Positions 7,138 through 14,901 of a stretch of 16,164 nucleotides of DNA are shown here, piece after piece (the stretch's first letter is position 1; every line of letters starts with the position of its first letter). The notes under the pieces were generated by a model. It had not been told where the DNA came from, searched no databases, and saw only the letters and a list, made by a program, of their open reading frames with translations. Source of the DNA: an uncultured Candidatus Soleaferrea sp. (lineage in GTDB: Bacteria; Bacillota; Clostridia; Oscillospirales; Ruminococcaceae); contig CAKTAG010000022.1 in assembly GCA_934527325.1 (NCBI GenBank), positions 1 through 16,164 on the forward strand, read 5' to 3'. The translations under genes were made by a program, and so were the position numbers.

Positions 7138-10100
7138 TTTTTCACAATTACTCTCAATAAATGGTTGTTTATATTCCAATCTTTATATGGCCCTTGATTT
7201 TCATCTTCATTTAACTTAACAATATCTAATGCCAAAACCTCTTTAGAAATTTCTGGTTTAAATTTAGTTATTATATTTTCTATAACTTCATCACCGCTAT
7301 AAAACACCGTAACTTTATCTAAAATTTCAAAATCAGCTTCTTTTCTCATAGTTTGAATTTTACTTACAACTTCTCTAACAAAGCCTTCTTCTACTAACTG
7401 CTCTGTTAAATTCGTATCAATAACAACTACATATTCCCCATCTGCCTGGGAAACAAAGCCTTCTTTTTTTACAGTTTCTATAAGTACATCTTGTTTACAT
7501 AAAACTACTTCTGTACCATCAACCATCAACTTGTAACTTTCACCTTTATTAAAAGCCGCAACAATTGGGTTTCCATCTGTTTCTCTTAATATTTCAACCA
7601 TCCGTTGAAGTATTTTTCCATATTTAGGTCCAAGAATTTTTCTATTAGGTTTAACTTTATAATCTATAAATTTATTTTCATTTTCCATATACTTAAACTG
7701 CTTGATATTTAATTCTTCTAAAATAAGCGTTCTATACAATTCCGGAATATCAAAATCTTTTTTTACATAAATTGTAGCTAAAGGTTGCCTATTTTTAATA
7801 TTAGCCAAATTTCTACATAACCTACCTAACGCTACAACCTTTAAAACATTACCCATATTTTTTTCTAGCTCATTGTTAATTAAATCTTCATCTACTTTAG
7901 GGTAGCTGCACAAGTGTATGCTTTCTGGTGCCAACTTATCAACTTTTTTCACAATATTTTGGTAAATAGCTTCAGATATAAACGGTAAAAACGGTGCTAA
8001 CAACTTACAAACTGTTAATAAAACAGTATATAAAGTCATATACGCATCAATTTTATCTTGCGGCATTCCAGAAACCCAATAACGCTCTCTATTTCTGCGC
8101 ACATACCAATTACTTAAAACGTCTGTAAAATCTTCTATTGCCCTTGCACTCTCTGTTACTTTATAATTTTCTAAATTGCTATCCACTGTTTTTACTAGTG
8201 TATTCAATTTAGATAGTATCCACTTATCAATTACCGGTAACTCTTTTACATTTAATTTATATTGCGTTGGGTTAAAATTATCTATTTCTGCATATAAAAT
8301 GTAAAATGCATATGTGTTCCACAAAGTACCCATAAATCTACGTTGCGTTTCGCTTACTGCTTCATCATAAAACTTAATCGGTATCCATGGTGAACTATTG
8401 GTACAAAAATACCATCTTATAGCATCTGCACCTTGTTTATTTAACACATCCCAAGGGTCAACAACATTCCCTAAATGCTTAGACATTTTTTTGCCATCTT
8501 TATCGTTTACATGCCCTAATACAATAACATTTTTAAATGGCTGGCGGTTAAATAAGGCCGTTGACATAGCTAACAATGTATAAAACCATCCCCTAGTTTG
8601 GTCCACAGCTTCACTAATAAAATCAGCAGGGAAGTTTTTATCAAATACATCTTTATTTTCAAAAGGGTAATGCCATTGGGCAAAAGGCATTGAACCTGAA
8701 TCTAACCAACAATCTAAAACTTCACTTACTCTTTTCATAAGCCCACCGCACTTTTCACATTTTATTACAATGCTATCTACATAAGGCTTATGCAATTCAA
8801 TATCATCTGCAACATTTATACCCAATTTTTTCAACTCTTCAATGCTACCAATAACATGTTTGTGGCCACATTCACATTCCCAAATAGGTAATGGTGTACC
8901 CCAATATCTTTCTCTACTTATACCCCAATCTATAACATTTTCTAACCAATCTCCAAACCTTCCCTTACCTATAGATTCTGGGATCCAATTTATTTTTTTA
9001 TTATTAGCAATTAAACTCTCTTTTAATTCCGTCATTTTTATAAACCATGAGTTTCTAGCATAATATAACAGCGGGGTATCACACCGCCAACAATGAGGGT
9101 ATGAATGTTCATATTTTAAGGTTTTATATATTAAATTTCTACCTTTAAGCTCTTTTATTATTTGCGGATTTGCTTCTTTAACAAAAATCCCCTTCCAAGG
9201 CTTAACGTTTTCTACAAACACTCCCTGGTCATTTACTAATTGTAAAAATGGTAAATTATATTTTTCACCAACTTTTGCATCATCTTCACCAAAAGCTGGC
9301 GCTGTATGAACTATTCCTGTTCCATCAGTTAAAGTTACAAAATTATCTACACATACATAGTAAGCTTTTTGTTTAAGTACTTCAAAATTATATAAAGGTA
9401 AATATTCTTTGCCTTCTAATTCTTTACCAATAAATTTTTCAATAATCGTATATTCAGATTCCAGCACTTTATCAACTAAAGCTTCTGCTAAAATATATTG
9501 TTCATTATCACACTTAACTTTTACATATGCCTCATTTGGGTTAACTGTTAACGCTACATTAGATGGTAATGTCCACGGAGTTGTAGTCCAAACTAAAAAA
9601 TAGGTATTTTTCTCATTTGCTAATTCAAACTTTACAAAAACTGTTTCATCTTTAACATTTTTATAGCCTTGAGATACTTCATGGCTAGATAGCGCTGTTC
9701 CACAACGCGGACAATACGGAACAATTTTATGACCTTTGTAAATCAACCCTTTTTCCCAAATATTTTTAAGTGCCCACCAAACTGATTCTATATAAGAATT
9801 ATAATAAGTAACGTAAGGGTTATCCATATCCACCCAATACCCTACTCTTTCGCTCATTTTTCTCCATTCTTCTTCATATTTCCAAACACTGTTTTTACAC
9901 TTTTTAATAAATTTTTCTATTCCATATTCTTCAATTTGAGATTTCCCACTAATACCAAGTTCTTTTTCTATACCCAATTCAACAGGTAACCCATGTGTAT
10001 CCCAACCAGCTTTTCTTAAAACCTTAAAGCCTTTCATAGTTTTATACCTAGGAATCACATCTTTATAAACACGAGTAATAATATGGCCTATATGTGGCTT

Positions 10101-10256
10101 TCCGTTTGCTGTTGGTGGACCATCGTAAAAAGTAAATACTTCACCATTTTCTCTTAATTCTATACTTTTTTGAAAAATATTATTCTCTTTCCAAAAATCA
10201 ATAATTTCCAATTCTCTATCTTTAAATTTTAAATCTGTAGAAACTTTATCGTACAT
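7134..10256 (-). CDS. ileS: Isoleucyl-tRNA synthetase, long clostridial/eukaryal-like type
   Basis: Charges tRNA-Ile with isoleucine and edits misactivated valine. It is 1040 residues from ATG 10256, preceded by GGGAGGG; the TTG at 10277 overlaps that SD and is rejected. Class I signatures: GKPHIGH (His55-His58) and KMSKH (590-594), the His replacing the final Ser of the usual KMSKS. GWDTHGLPVE (84-93) is conserved, and CPRC (Cys182, Cys185) plus later Cys pairs (CWRC, CECGH, CEKCGG) look metal-binding. The editing domain (GTGIVHTAPAFGEDD) is intact. Length and motif style fit the type 2 IleRS group, many members of which resist mupirocin; resistance here is inference. It has its own promoter at the end of the desulfurase gene. 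No T-box fits in the 91-base gap. Its stop overlaps the dusB start. Confidence 0.97.
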   Translation of the reverse strand: MYDKVSTDLKFKDRELEIIDFWKENNIFQKSIELRENGEVFTFYDGPPTANGKPHIGHIITRVYKDVIPRYKTMKGFKVLRKAGWDTHGLPVELGIEKELGISGKSQIEEYGIEKFIKKCKNSVWKYEEEWRKMSERVGYWVDMDNPYVTYYNSYIESVWWALKNIWEKGLIYKGHKIVPYCPRCGTALSSHEVSQGYKNVKDETVFVKFELANEKNTYFLVWTTTPWTLPSNVALTVNPNEAYVKVKCDNEQYILAEALVDKVLESEYTIIEKFIGKELEGKEYLPLYNFEVLKQKAYYVCVDNFVTLTDGTGIVHTAPAFGEDDAKVGEKYNLPFLQLVNDQGVFVENVKPWKGIFVKEANPQIIKELKGRNLIYKTLKYEHSYPHCWRCDTPLLYYARNSWFIKMTELKESLIANNKKINWIPESIGKGRFGDWLENVIDWGISRERYWGTPLPIWECECGHKHVIGSIEELKKLGINVADDIELHKPYVDSIVIKCEKCGGLMKRVSEVLDCWLDSGSMPFAQWHYPFENKDVFDKNFPADFISEAVDQTRGWFYTLLAMSTALFNRQPFKNVIVLGHVNDKDGKKMSKHLGNVVDPWDVLNKQGADAIRWYFCTNSSPWIPIKFYDEAVSETQRRFMGTLWNTYAFYILYAEIDNFNPTQYKLNVKELPVIDKWILSKLNTLVKTVDSNLENYKVTESARAIEDFTDVLSNWYVRRNRERYWVSGMPQDKIDAYMTLYTVLLTVCKLLAPFLPFISEAIYQNIVKKVDKLAPESIHLCSYPKVDEDLINNELEKNMGNVLKVVALGRLCRNLANIKNRQPLATIYVKKDFDIPELYRTLILEELNIKQFKYMENENKFIDYKVKPNRKILGPKYGKILQRMVEILRETDGNPIVAAFNKGESYKLMVDGTEVVLCKQDVLIETVKKEGFVSQADGEYVVVIDTNLTEQLVEEGFVREVVSKIQTMRKEADFEILDKVTVFYSGDEVIENIITKFKPEISKEVLALDIVKLNEDENQGPYKDWNINNHLLRVIVKK

Positions 10257-10316
10257 ATAAAATCTATTCCCTCCCAAACAATATATAACTATTAATTCAC
10301 ATAATTCACAAATATA

Positions 10317-10345
10317 ATTTTACAAAAATCCATTAAATTAGTCAA
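10317..10345 (-). promoter_or_regulatory. Promoter of ileS-dusB-engB
   Basis: On the minus strand TTGACT (10345-10340), a 17-base spacer and TAAAAT (10322-10317). The -35 box ends three bases after the desulfurase stop codon. Predicted start is near 10310, giving a leader of about 55 bases that ends in GGGAGGG. Confidence 0.65.
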
Positions 10346-10347
10346 CA

Positions 10348-11469
10348 TCACATATGGCCAGCTAAATATTTTATTTGTGCGTTAAAATCAACAATATCAT
10401 TGTAAGTATTGTATTTAGATAAACTAACTCTTATTGCACTGTCAATATATTTATCTTCTAAACCCATTCCTTTAAGTGCTTTACTTTTTTCACCTTTCGA
10501 ACAAGCTGAGCCATTAGAAATAAATATATTTTTTTCCTGTAACTTATTCAAAATAATTTCTGATTTTTGGCCCACAATAGAAAAATTTAAAACATATGGC
10601 AATAAACTCCCAACAGAATTTATATGTACATTATTAATTTGCGAAAGTTCAGATATTAATAGAGTGTTTAATTTTTTTATGTATTTTAAATCTTCCTCTA
10701 AATTTATTAGCTCACAAGCTTTACCCAACCCTGCTATTCCAGCAACATTTTCTGTACCACACCTATAACCAAACTCTTGATGCCCACCTATAATAACAGG
10801 TTTTATTTTTACACCTTTTTTTATATAAAGCCCACCAATCCCCTTAGGTGCATAAATTTTATGTCCACTAAATGAATATAAATCAACATCTAAATTTATT
10901 ACATTTACCTTCATTTTACCAAAAGCTTGCACACCATCGCTATGAATTATTGTATTTTTATTTTTGTGCCTTACTCCCTTTGCAATTTGTTTTACATCAT
11001 ATATATTGCCTGTTTCGTTATTAACATGCATTATGCTAACTAAAACAGTATCTTTATCTACCAGGTTCCAAACATCTTCTGGAACAATGTCTCCATTAAA
11101 ATTAGGTTTAACATAATAAACTTTAAAACCTATAGACTCTAATTTTTTTATATTTTCCATAACAGAAGAATGTTCTACTGCTGATGTTATAATATTTTTG
11201 TTTTTACTAAATTTTAAATCTACGCTTCCCAATATAGCCAAATTGTTACTTTCTGTACCACCAGAAGTAAAAATCACATTTTCTGGCTCTGCTGAAATTG
11301 TATTAGCTACCAAATTTCTTGCATCAAAAATAATTTTTGATGCTTCTAACCCTCTACTATGCCTAGAAGATGGATTTCCATAAAAATTTGTCATAACATC
11401 ATAAACTTTTTCAGCTACTTCTTTGCAAACTTTTGTTGTTGCCGCATTATCTAAATATATTTCTTTCAT
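10348..11469 (-). CDS. Cysteine desulfurase (NifS/IscS family)
   Basis: A PLP enzyme of 373 residues that takes sulfur from cysteine, leaving alanine and an enzyme persulfide for Fe-S clusters or thiolated tRNA. The N-terminal YLDNAATT is diagnostic. SGGTESNN (69-76), the stacking His100 (VEHSS), Asp178 (HSDGVQ) and the PLP lysine in SGHK (Lys204) are present. RCGTEN (236-241) and the catalytic loop SNGSACSKGEKS (Cys323) are also there. The loop is the group I type. Start ATG 11469 follows AAAGGA (revcomp of 11478-11483) at eight bases. It lies 97 bases after the GGGtGRT gene on the same strand, separated by a strong hairpin. No iscU, thiI or mnmA partner follows; the NifU-like protein two genes upstream is the plausible acceptor. 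Whether to call it iscS or nifS cannot be decided from sequence alone. Confidence 0.95.
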   Translation of the reverse strand: MKEIYLDNAATTKVCKEVAEKVYDVMTNFYGNPSSRHSRGLEASKIIFDARNLVANTISAEPENVIFTSGGTESNNLAILGSVDLKFSKNKNIITSAVEHSSVMENIKKLESIGFKVYYVKPNFNGDIVPEDVWNLVDKDTVLVSIMHVNNETGNIYDVKQIAKGVRHKNKNTIIHSDGVQAFGKMKVNVINLDVDLYSFSGHKIYAPKGIGGLYIKKGVKIKPVIIGGHQEFGYRCGTENVAGIAGLGKACELINLEEDLKYIKKLNTLLISELSQINNVHINSVGSLLPYVLNFSIVGQKSEIILNKLQEKNIFISNGSACSKGEKSKALKGMGLEDKYIDSAIRVSLSKYNTYNDIVDFNAQIKYLAGHM

Positions 11470-11487
11470 TTTTTTCGTCCTTTAATT

Positions 11488-11529
11488 TTTAAATCCGTTG
11501 CCTTTAATTATAAAAGCAACGGATTTAAA
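11488..11529. repeat. 14-bp perfect inverted repeat ahead of the desulfurase gene
   Basis: TTTAAATCCGTTGC (11488-11501) and its exact complement GCAACGGATTTAAA (11516-11529) are separated by 14 bases. Neither side carries a proper T run, so it is not a standard terminator on either strand. It ends four bases before the desulfurase SD region. The loop contains TATAAT on the minus strand, but no -35 box fits it. It could be an mRNA-processing or stabilising hairpin, a partial terminator or a protein-binding site. Confidence 0.8.
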
Positions 11530-11566
11530 TTATTATTGTAATAACCTTTTTACTTCTACATTTACA

Positions 11567-12565
11567 TTATTTTAAAGCTGATGAAACAGCAACAGCACAC
11601 GCTACAGTTGCCCCAACCATTGGGTTGTTACCCATGCCAATAAGTCCCATCATTTCAACGTGAGCCGGTACAGAAGATGAGCCTGCAAATTGAGCATCTC
11701 CATGCATTCTACCCATAGAATCTGTTAACCCATAAGATGCCGGACCAGCTGCAACATTATCTGGATGCAATGTTCTACCTGTTCCACCACCAGAAGCAAC
11801 AGAAAAATATTTAACTCCATTTTCTATAGCCCATTTTTTATATGTTCCAGCAACTAAATGTTGGAACCTTGTTGGATTAGTTGAATTGCCTGTAATTGAT
11901 ATATCTACTTTTTCATGTTGCATTATTGCAACACCTTCTAAAACATCATTAGCACCAAAAACTCTAACAGCTGCTCTTTCCCCGTTAGAAAAAGCCTTTT
12001 CTTTTACAATGTTAAGTTCGTTTTTCGAAAAATCATAACTAGTTTCTACATACGTAAATCCATTTATTCTAGAAATTATATACGCAGCATCTTTACCTAA
12101 CCCATTTAAAATTACTTTTAAATTTTCTTTTCTAGCTTTATTTGCACTACGTGCTATTCCAATAGCGCCTTCTGCTGCTGCAAAAGATTCATGTCCAGCT
12201 AAAAAACAAAAACATTTTGTTTCATCCCTTAAAAGCATTGCCCCCAAATTACCATGGCCTTGCCCTACTTTACGCTGCTGCGCTACCGAACCTGGTATAC
12301 AAAAAGCCTGTAAACCCTCTCCAATCGCTTCTGCAGCATCTGCAGCTACTTTACAACATTTTTTTATAGCTATTGCTACCCCTAAAGTATATGCCCAAAC
12401 AGCATTTTCAAAAGCAATTGGCTGCACATCTTTAACAATTTTGTTTACATCTATACCTTTAACTAAACAAATATCTCTTGCTTCTTCTAAATTTGCAATT
12501 CCATACTCTTTAAGCACAGATTCAATTTTAGGCATTCTCCCCTGCATTCCTTCAAATTCTATCAT
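11567..12565 (-). CDS. GGGtGRT family protein
   Basis: A 332-residue protein of the family named for the motif GGGTGRT, seen here at 259-265. The family is common in anaerobic Firmicutes and, to my knowledge, has no established biochemical role. Other striking stretches are GQGHGNLGAM (101-110), AGHESFAAAEGA (123-134), ITGNSTNPTRFQHL (224-237) and a Gly-rich C-terminus (MGLIGMGNNPMVGAT). There are seven Cys (33, 70, 71, 89, 118, 120, 323), including CC and CxC pairs that might bind metal or a cluster. No signal peptide or membrane helix. It follows the NifU-like gene by 41 bases with AAAGGTGG before its ATG, so the two are almost surely co-transcribed. A role in Fe-S or sulfur chemistry is inferred from neighbours only. 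Confidence 0.9.
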   Translation of the reverse strand: MIEFEGMQGRMPKIESVLKEYGIANLEEARDICLVKGIDVNKIVKDVQPIAFENAVWAYTLGVAIAIKKCCKVAADAAEAIGEGLQAFCIPGSVAQQRKVGQGHGNLGAMLLRDETKCFCFLAGHESFAAAEGAIGIARSANKARKENLKVILNGLGKDAAYIISRINGFTYVETSYDFSKNELNIVKEKAFSNGERAAVRVFGANDVLEGVAIMQHEKVDISITGNSTNPTRFQHLVAGTYKKWAIENGVKYFSVASGGGTGRTLHPDNVAAGPASYGLTDSMGRMHGDAQFAGSSSVPAHVEMMGLIGMGNNPMVGATVACAVAVSSALK

Positions 12566-12606
12566 AAAAAATTCAAACCACCTTTCATAACGTTAATAAT
12601 ATATTT

Positions 12607-13299
12607 TTATTCTTTTCTAGGGTCAACATATTTAGATGCTCCATCGTATCTGCCATATGTTCCAATATTGTTTTTATAAGCTTGTGATGGCTCAACACCA
12701 TTTCTTATTTCTTCTAACATTTTGCCAACTTTAACAAATTTATAACCTGTAACTTCATCATTTTCATCTAATGCAATATCTATAATATACCCTTCAGCCA
12801 TTTCAAGGTACCTTATACCCTTTTGTTTAGTAGAAAACATAGTACCTACCTGTGACCTTAAACCTTTACCAAGGTCTTCAAGAGATGCCCCAACTGGTAA
12901 ACCATCTTCTGAAAAAGCTGTTTGAGTACGACCATAAACTAATTGTTTAAATATCTCTCGCATAGCAACATTAATTGCATCACAAACCAAATCTGTATTC
13001 AAAGCTTCTAATATGGTTTTTCCAGGTAATATTTCACCTGCCATTGCAGCTGAATGTGTCATTCCTGAACAACCAATAGTTTCAATAAGTGCCTCTTGTA
13101 TAATACCATTTTTAACATTTAAAGTAAGCTTACAAGCACCCTGTTGTGGCGCACAACCACCTACTCCATGAGATAATCCTGAAATATCTTTTATATCGTA
13201 AGCTTTAACCCATTTTCCTTCTTCTGGAATTGGAGCAGGACCATGATCTACACCTTTTTTAATAGTGCACATCCTTTCCACTTCATGAGAACAATTCAT
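12607..13299 (-). CDS. NifU/IscU-like iron-sulfur scaffold protein
   Basis: The product is 230 residues. The central part resembles the NifU N-terminal/IscU scaffold fold: ETIGCSGMTHSAAMAGEILPG (73-93) matches the GC-x-A-x-x-S-S region that holds a cluster ligand, followed by KTILEALN. Cys residues are at 3, 11, 49, 56, 77 and 106; Cys49 lies in GGCAPQQGAC, Cys77 in GCSG and Cys106 in LVCD. The last two are spaced much as in IscU-type proteins. It is longer than IscU (about 130), with an N-terminal extension and a C-terminal domain ending in GASKYVDPRKE. ATG 13299 is preceded by AGGAGG. It is the first gene of its operon, followed by the GGGtGRT gene, a pairing recurrent in clostridia. Scaffold function is inferred from the family. 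Confidence 0.85.
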   Translation of the reverse strand: MNCSHEVERMCTIKKGVDHGPAPIPEEGKWVKAYDIKDISGLSHGVGGCAPQQGACKLTLNVKNGIIQEALIETIGCSGMTHSAAMAGEILPGKTILEALNTDLVCDAINVAMREIFKQLVYGRTQTAFSEDGLPVGASLEDLGKGLRSQVGTMFSTKQKGIRYLEMAEGYIIDIALDENDEVTGYKFVKVGKMLEEIRNGVEPSQAYKNNIGTYGRYDGASKYVDPRKE

Positions 13300-13378
13300 A
13301 AAAACTTCCTCCTAAATAAACATTACGTTTTGTAAAGTTAATAATATAATTTTATATTTATCAACAGAACCTATAAAT

Positions 13379-13407
13379 ATTATACCATACAGCACAAATA
13401 AATTCAA
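13379..13407 (-). promoter_or_regulatory. Promoter of the NifU-like/GGGtGRT operon
   Basis: On the minus strand TTGAAT (13407-13402), a 17-base spacer ending in TGG, and TATAAT (13384-13379). The TGnTATAAT form is an extended -10 box. Predicted start is near 13372, giving a leader of about 70 bases ending in AGGAGG. Confidence 0.75.
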
Positions 13408-13536
13408 CATTCACAATATTCATTTTTTAACAACCAATATTAACCATATAAAAAGTTGTTCCACTACCAAACATACAAAATTTTTACAATATTTTTCTTA
13501 TAAAAATAAAATTATATAAATTTTTTTGATAATGTA

Positions 13537-13565
13537 TTGACAAATTTTATCATTTAATGTAAACT
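13537..13565 (+). promoter_or_regulatory. Promoter of the three-gene secreted-protein operon
   Basis: TTGACA at 13537-13542, a 17-base spacer and TAAACT at 13560-13565. Predicted start is near 13572, about 47 bases before the first start codon. The region between this and the divergent NifU-like promoter (13408-13536) is AT-rich; I see only a weak AACAAC/GTTGTT inverted pair (13429-13434, 13455-13460). Confidence 0.7.
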
Positions 13566-13618
13566 ATGGTTGTAATATACATATTTTGTAAATTTATATG
13601 CGATTAGGAGGTGATAAA

Positions 13619-14254
13619 ATGCAAAATTGCCAAAAATTATTTTCTATTATATTAACTATTACCATTTTTTCTTCAATAACTTTGAATACATACATTTATG
13701 GTGAACCTAAAAAAATACGTAGATCTCAAATTTCTACAACAGAATTAGCTAAAATAGAAGCTAAAAACAAAGAAATTGAAGATGCAGCAAAAAGACTCCA
13801 TAACGAGGGAATAAATAGAGGGTATTTAAAAGATGCTATTATTCTTTCTAGCGGAGTTATTGCCTTATGTAGCCCTGCCCTGGTAGCAAAAGGATATTTA
13901 GCTGTAATAGTTTTAGACAATATGACTAATATTACAGAAAAACTAAAAATGATGGAACGCCTTAATAAATTGTTTGGAACTAAAGCAGATGCTGTAGGTA
14001 TAGGGCTTTTAGCTGGTACAACTTGTGGAATTGTTGGTAGTTTAGTTGGTTGCGGTATTGCGTATTTAGGGCAAGGGCAAGTAGAAGCAACAAACCAAAC
14101 TAAACTATTAATAAGTGTTGGAATTGGTTCAATACTAGCTAGCGCTGTAGCGGGTAAATTAGCTACAACAAAAATGAACCAAAATAAAGAAATAGAGTAT
14201 AAACAAAAAATTGAAGAATTATTTAAAGATTACACAATAATAGAAGAAGGTTAA
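13619..14254 (+). CDS. Secreted glycine-rich membrane-active-looking protein, paralogue A
   Basis: The product is 211 residues; I do not recognise the family. ATG 13598 overlaps the AGGAGGTGA, so ATG 13619 is chosen, six bases after it. Residues 1-28 are a signal peptide (MQNCQKLF then a hydrophobic core to YIYG). Then comes a basic stretch, SQISTTELAKIEAKNKEIEDAAKRL (an amphipathic, probably helical region at 36-60), hydrophobic segments at about 74-99 (with LCSP), 127-150 (GIGLLAGTTCGIVGSLVGCG) and 164-181, and a charged C-terminal helix EIEYKQKIEELF. The order and several positions match the gene at 14902: SQ at 36-37 and LAK at 43-45 in both. It may insert into membranes as a small-residue helical hairpin; function unknown. 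First gene of the operon. Confidence 0.8.
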   Translation: MQNCQKLFSIILTITIFSSITLNTYIYGEPKKIRRSQISTTELAKIEAKNKEIEDAAKRLHNEGINRGYLKDAIILSSGVIALCSPALVAKGYLAVIVLDNMTNITEKLKMMERLNKLFGTKADAVGIGLLAGTTCGIVGSLVGCGIAYLGQGQVEATNQTKLLISVGIGSILASAVAGKLATTKMNQNKEIEYKQKIEELFKDYTIIEEG

Positions 14255-14358
14255 AAATACTTAGAATAAAAAATTCTTTAATACATTATAAACAGCAAAA
14301 ATTTTACAAAAATAAAATATTAAAATTAATTTTAACAAATAGAAAGTGAGTAATTATT

Positions 14359-14880
14359 ATGAAACATATTATATCAATATTTACAACGGTATTAATGATA
14401 TTCAATACATCTATTAATGTTTTTTGTAGTGAACCAGAAAACAAAAATCAAGTTACTAATACACCACCATCTAGCACTACTACACCTACTACCAGTACTC
14501 CATCACCTACTACACCGTCTCCTAGCACTACAACATCATCTAGTAATTCATCATCTAGTAGTTTTTATCATTATGTTAGTGCTGTTACAATAGGAGTGTT
14601 ATCTTCTATTGCAGGCGGCGTAACCGTAAGTACTACAACATCTGACCCTGTATACGAAGACCCTGATAAGATAATTAGAGAAAAAGTGCGCTATGATTTA
14701 AATTATAATATAAATCATGATATCAACAATAGTAATAGTAATGATAATAATAACCGTAATAATAGCTGTAATAGCAATGATAGTGATAGATACAATAGTA
14801 GCAATTACGATAGATACAATAATTATGATAACAATAATAGTAATAGCAATAACAACAGTGGTTGGTGTTCTATACAATAA
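14359..14880 (+). CDS. Secreted Thr/Ser/Pro- and Asn-rich low-complexity protein
   Basis: The product is 173 residues; no family recognised. A signal peptide covers about 1-22 (MKHIISIFTTVLMIF). Cys23 follows in NVFC, but the Phe before it makes a lipobox unlikely. Residues 34-68 are nearly all Thr, Ser and Pro, like wall-spanning or glycosylated linkers. A short hydrophobic stretch (SAVTIGVLSSIAGGVTV, 74-90) could be a membrane or small-residue helix. The C-terminal third (113-173) is dominated by Asn, Asp, Ser and Tyr with DRYN repeats and ends GWCSIQ. The SD is modest (AAAGTGAG, 14343-14350). It sits 104 bases after paralogue A and 21 bases before paralogue C with no terminator, so it belongs to the same operon and probably works with them outside the membrane. 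Confidence 0.75.
   Translation: MKHIISIFTTVLMIFNTSINVFCSEPENKNQVTNTPPSSTTTPTTSTPSPTTPSPSTTTSSSNSSSSSFYHYVSAVTIGVLSSIAGGVTVSTTTSDPVYEDPDKIIREKVRYDLNYNINHDINNSNSNDNNNRNNSCNSNDSDRYNSSNYDRYNNYDNNNSNSNNNSGWCSIQ
14722..14863 (+). repeat. AAT/AGT/GAT trinucleotide low-complexity tract
   Basis: The 3' part of the gene is a run of AAT, AGT, AAC and GAT triplets encoding Asn, Ser and Asp with interspersed Tyr and Arg. It contains two DRYN copies (14787-14798 and 14808-14819 approximately). Such tracts expand and contract by slippage while keeping frame. Confidence 0.8.
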
Positions 14881-14901
14881 AAAATAAGGAGATAAAAGAT
14901 A

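Noticed and set aside
7138..7179. Longer dusB start at 7179
   Set aside because: It would add 14 residues inside ileS that fit no family member; ATG 7137 gives the usual N-terminus and the ATGA overlap.
10257..10347. T-box riboswitch for ileS
   Set aside because: Only 91 bases separate the genes, and neither a specifier stem nor the T-box sequence is visible; an ordinary promoter fits instead.
14422..14430. Lipobox at Cys23 of the middle secreted protein
   Set aside because: The residues NVFC have Phe before Cys, which lipoprotein signal peptidase seldom accepts; general secretion is more likely.
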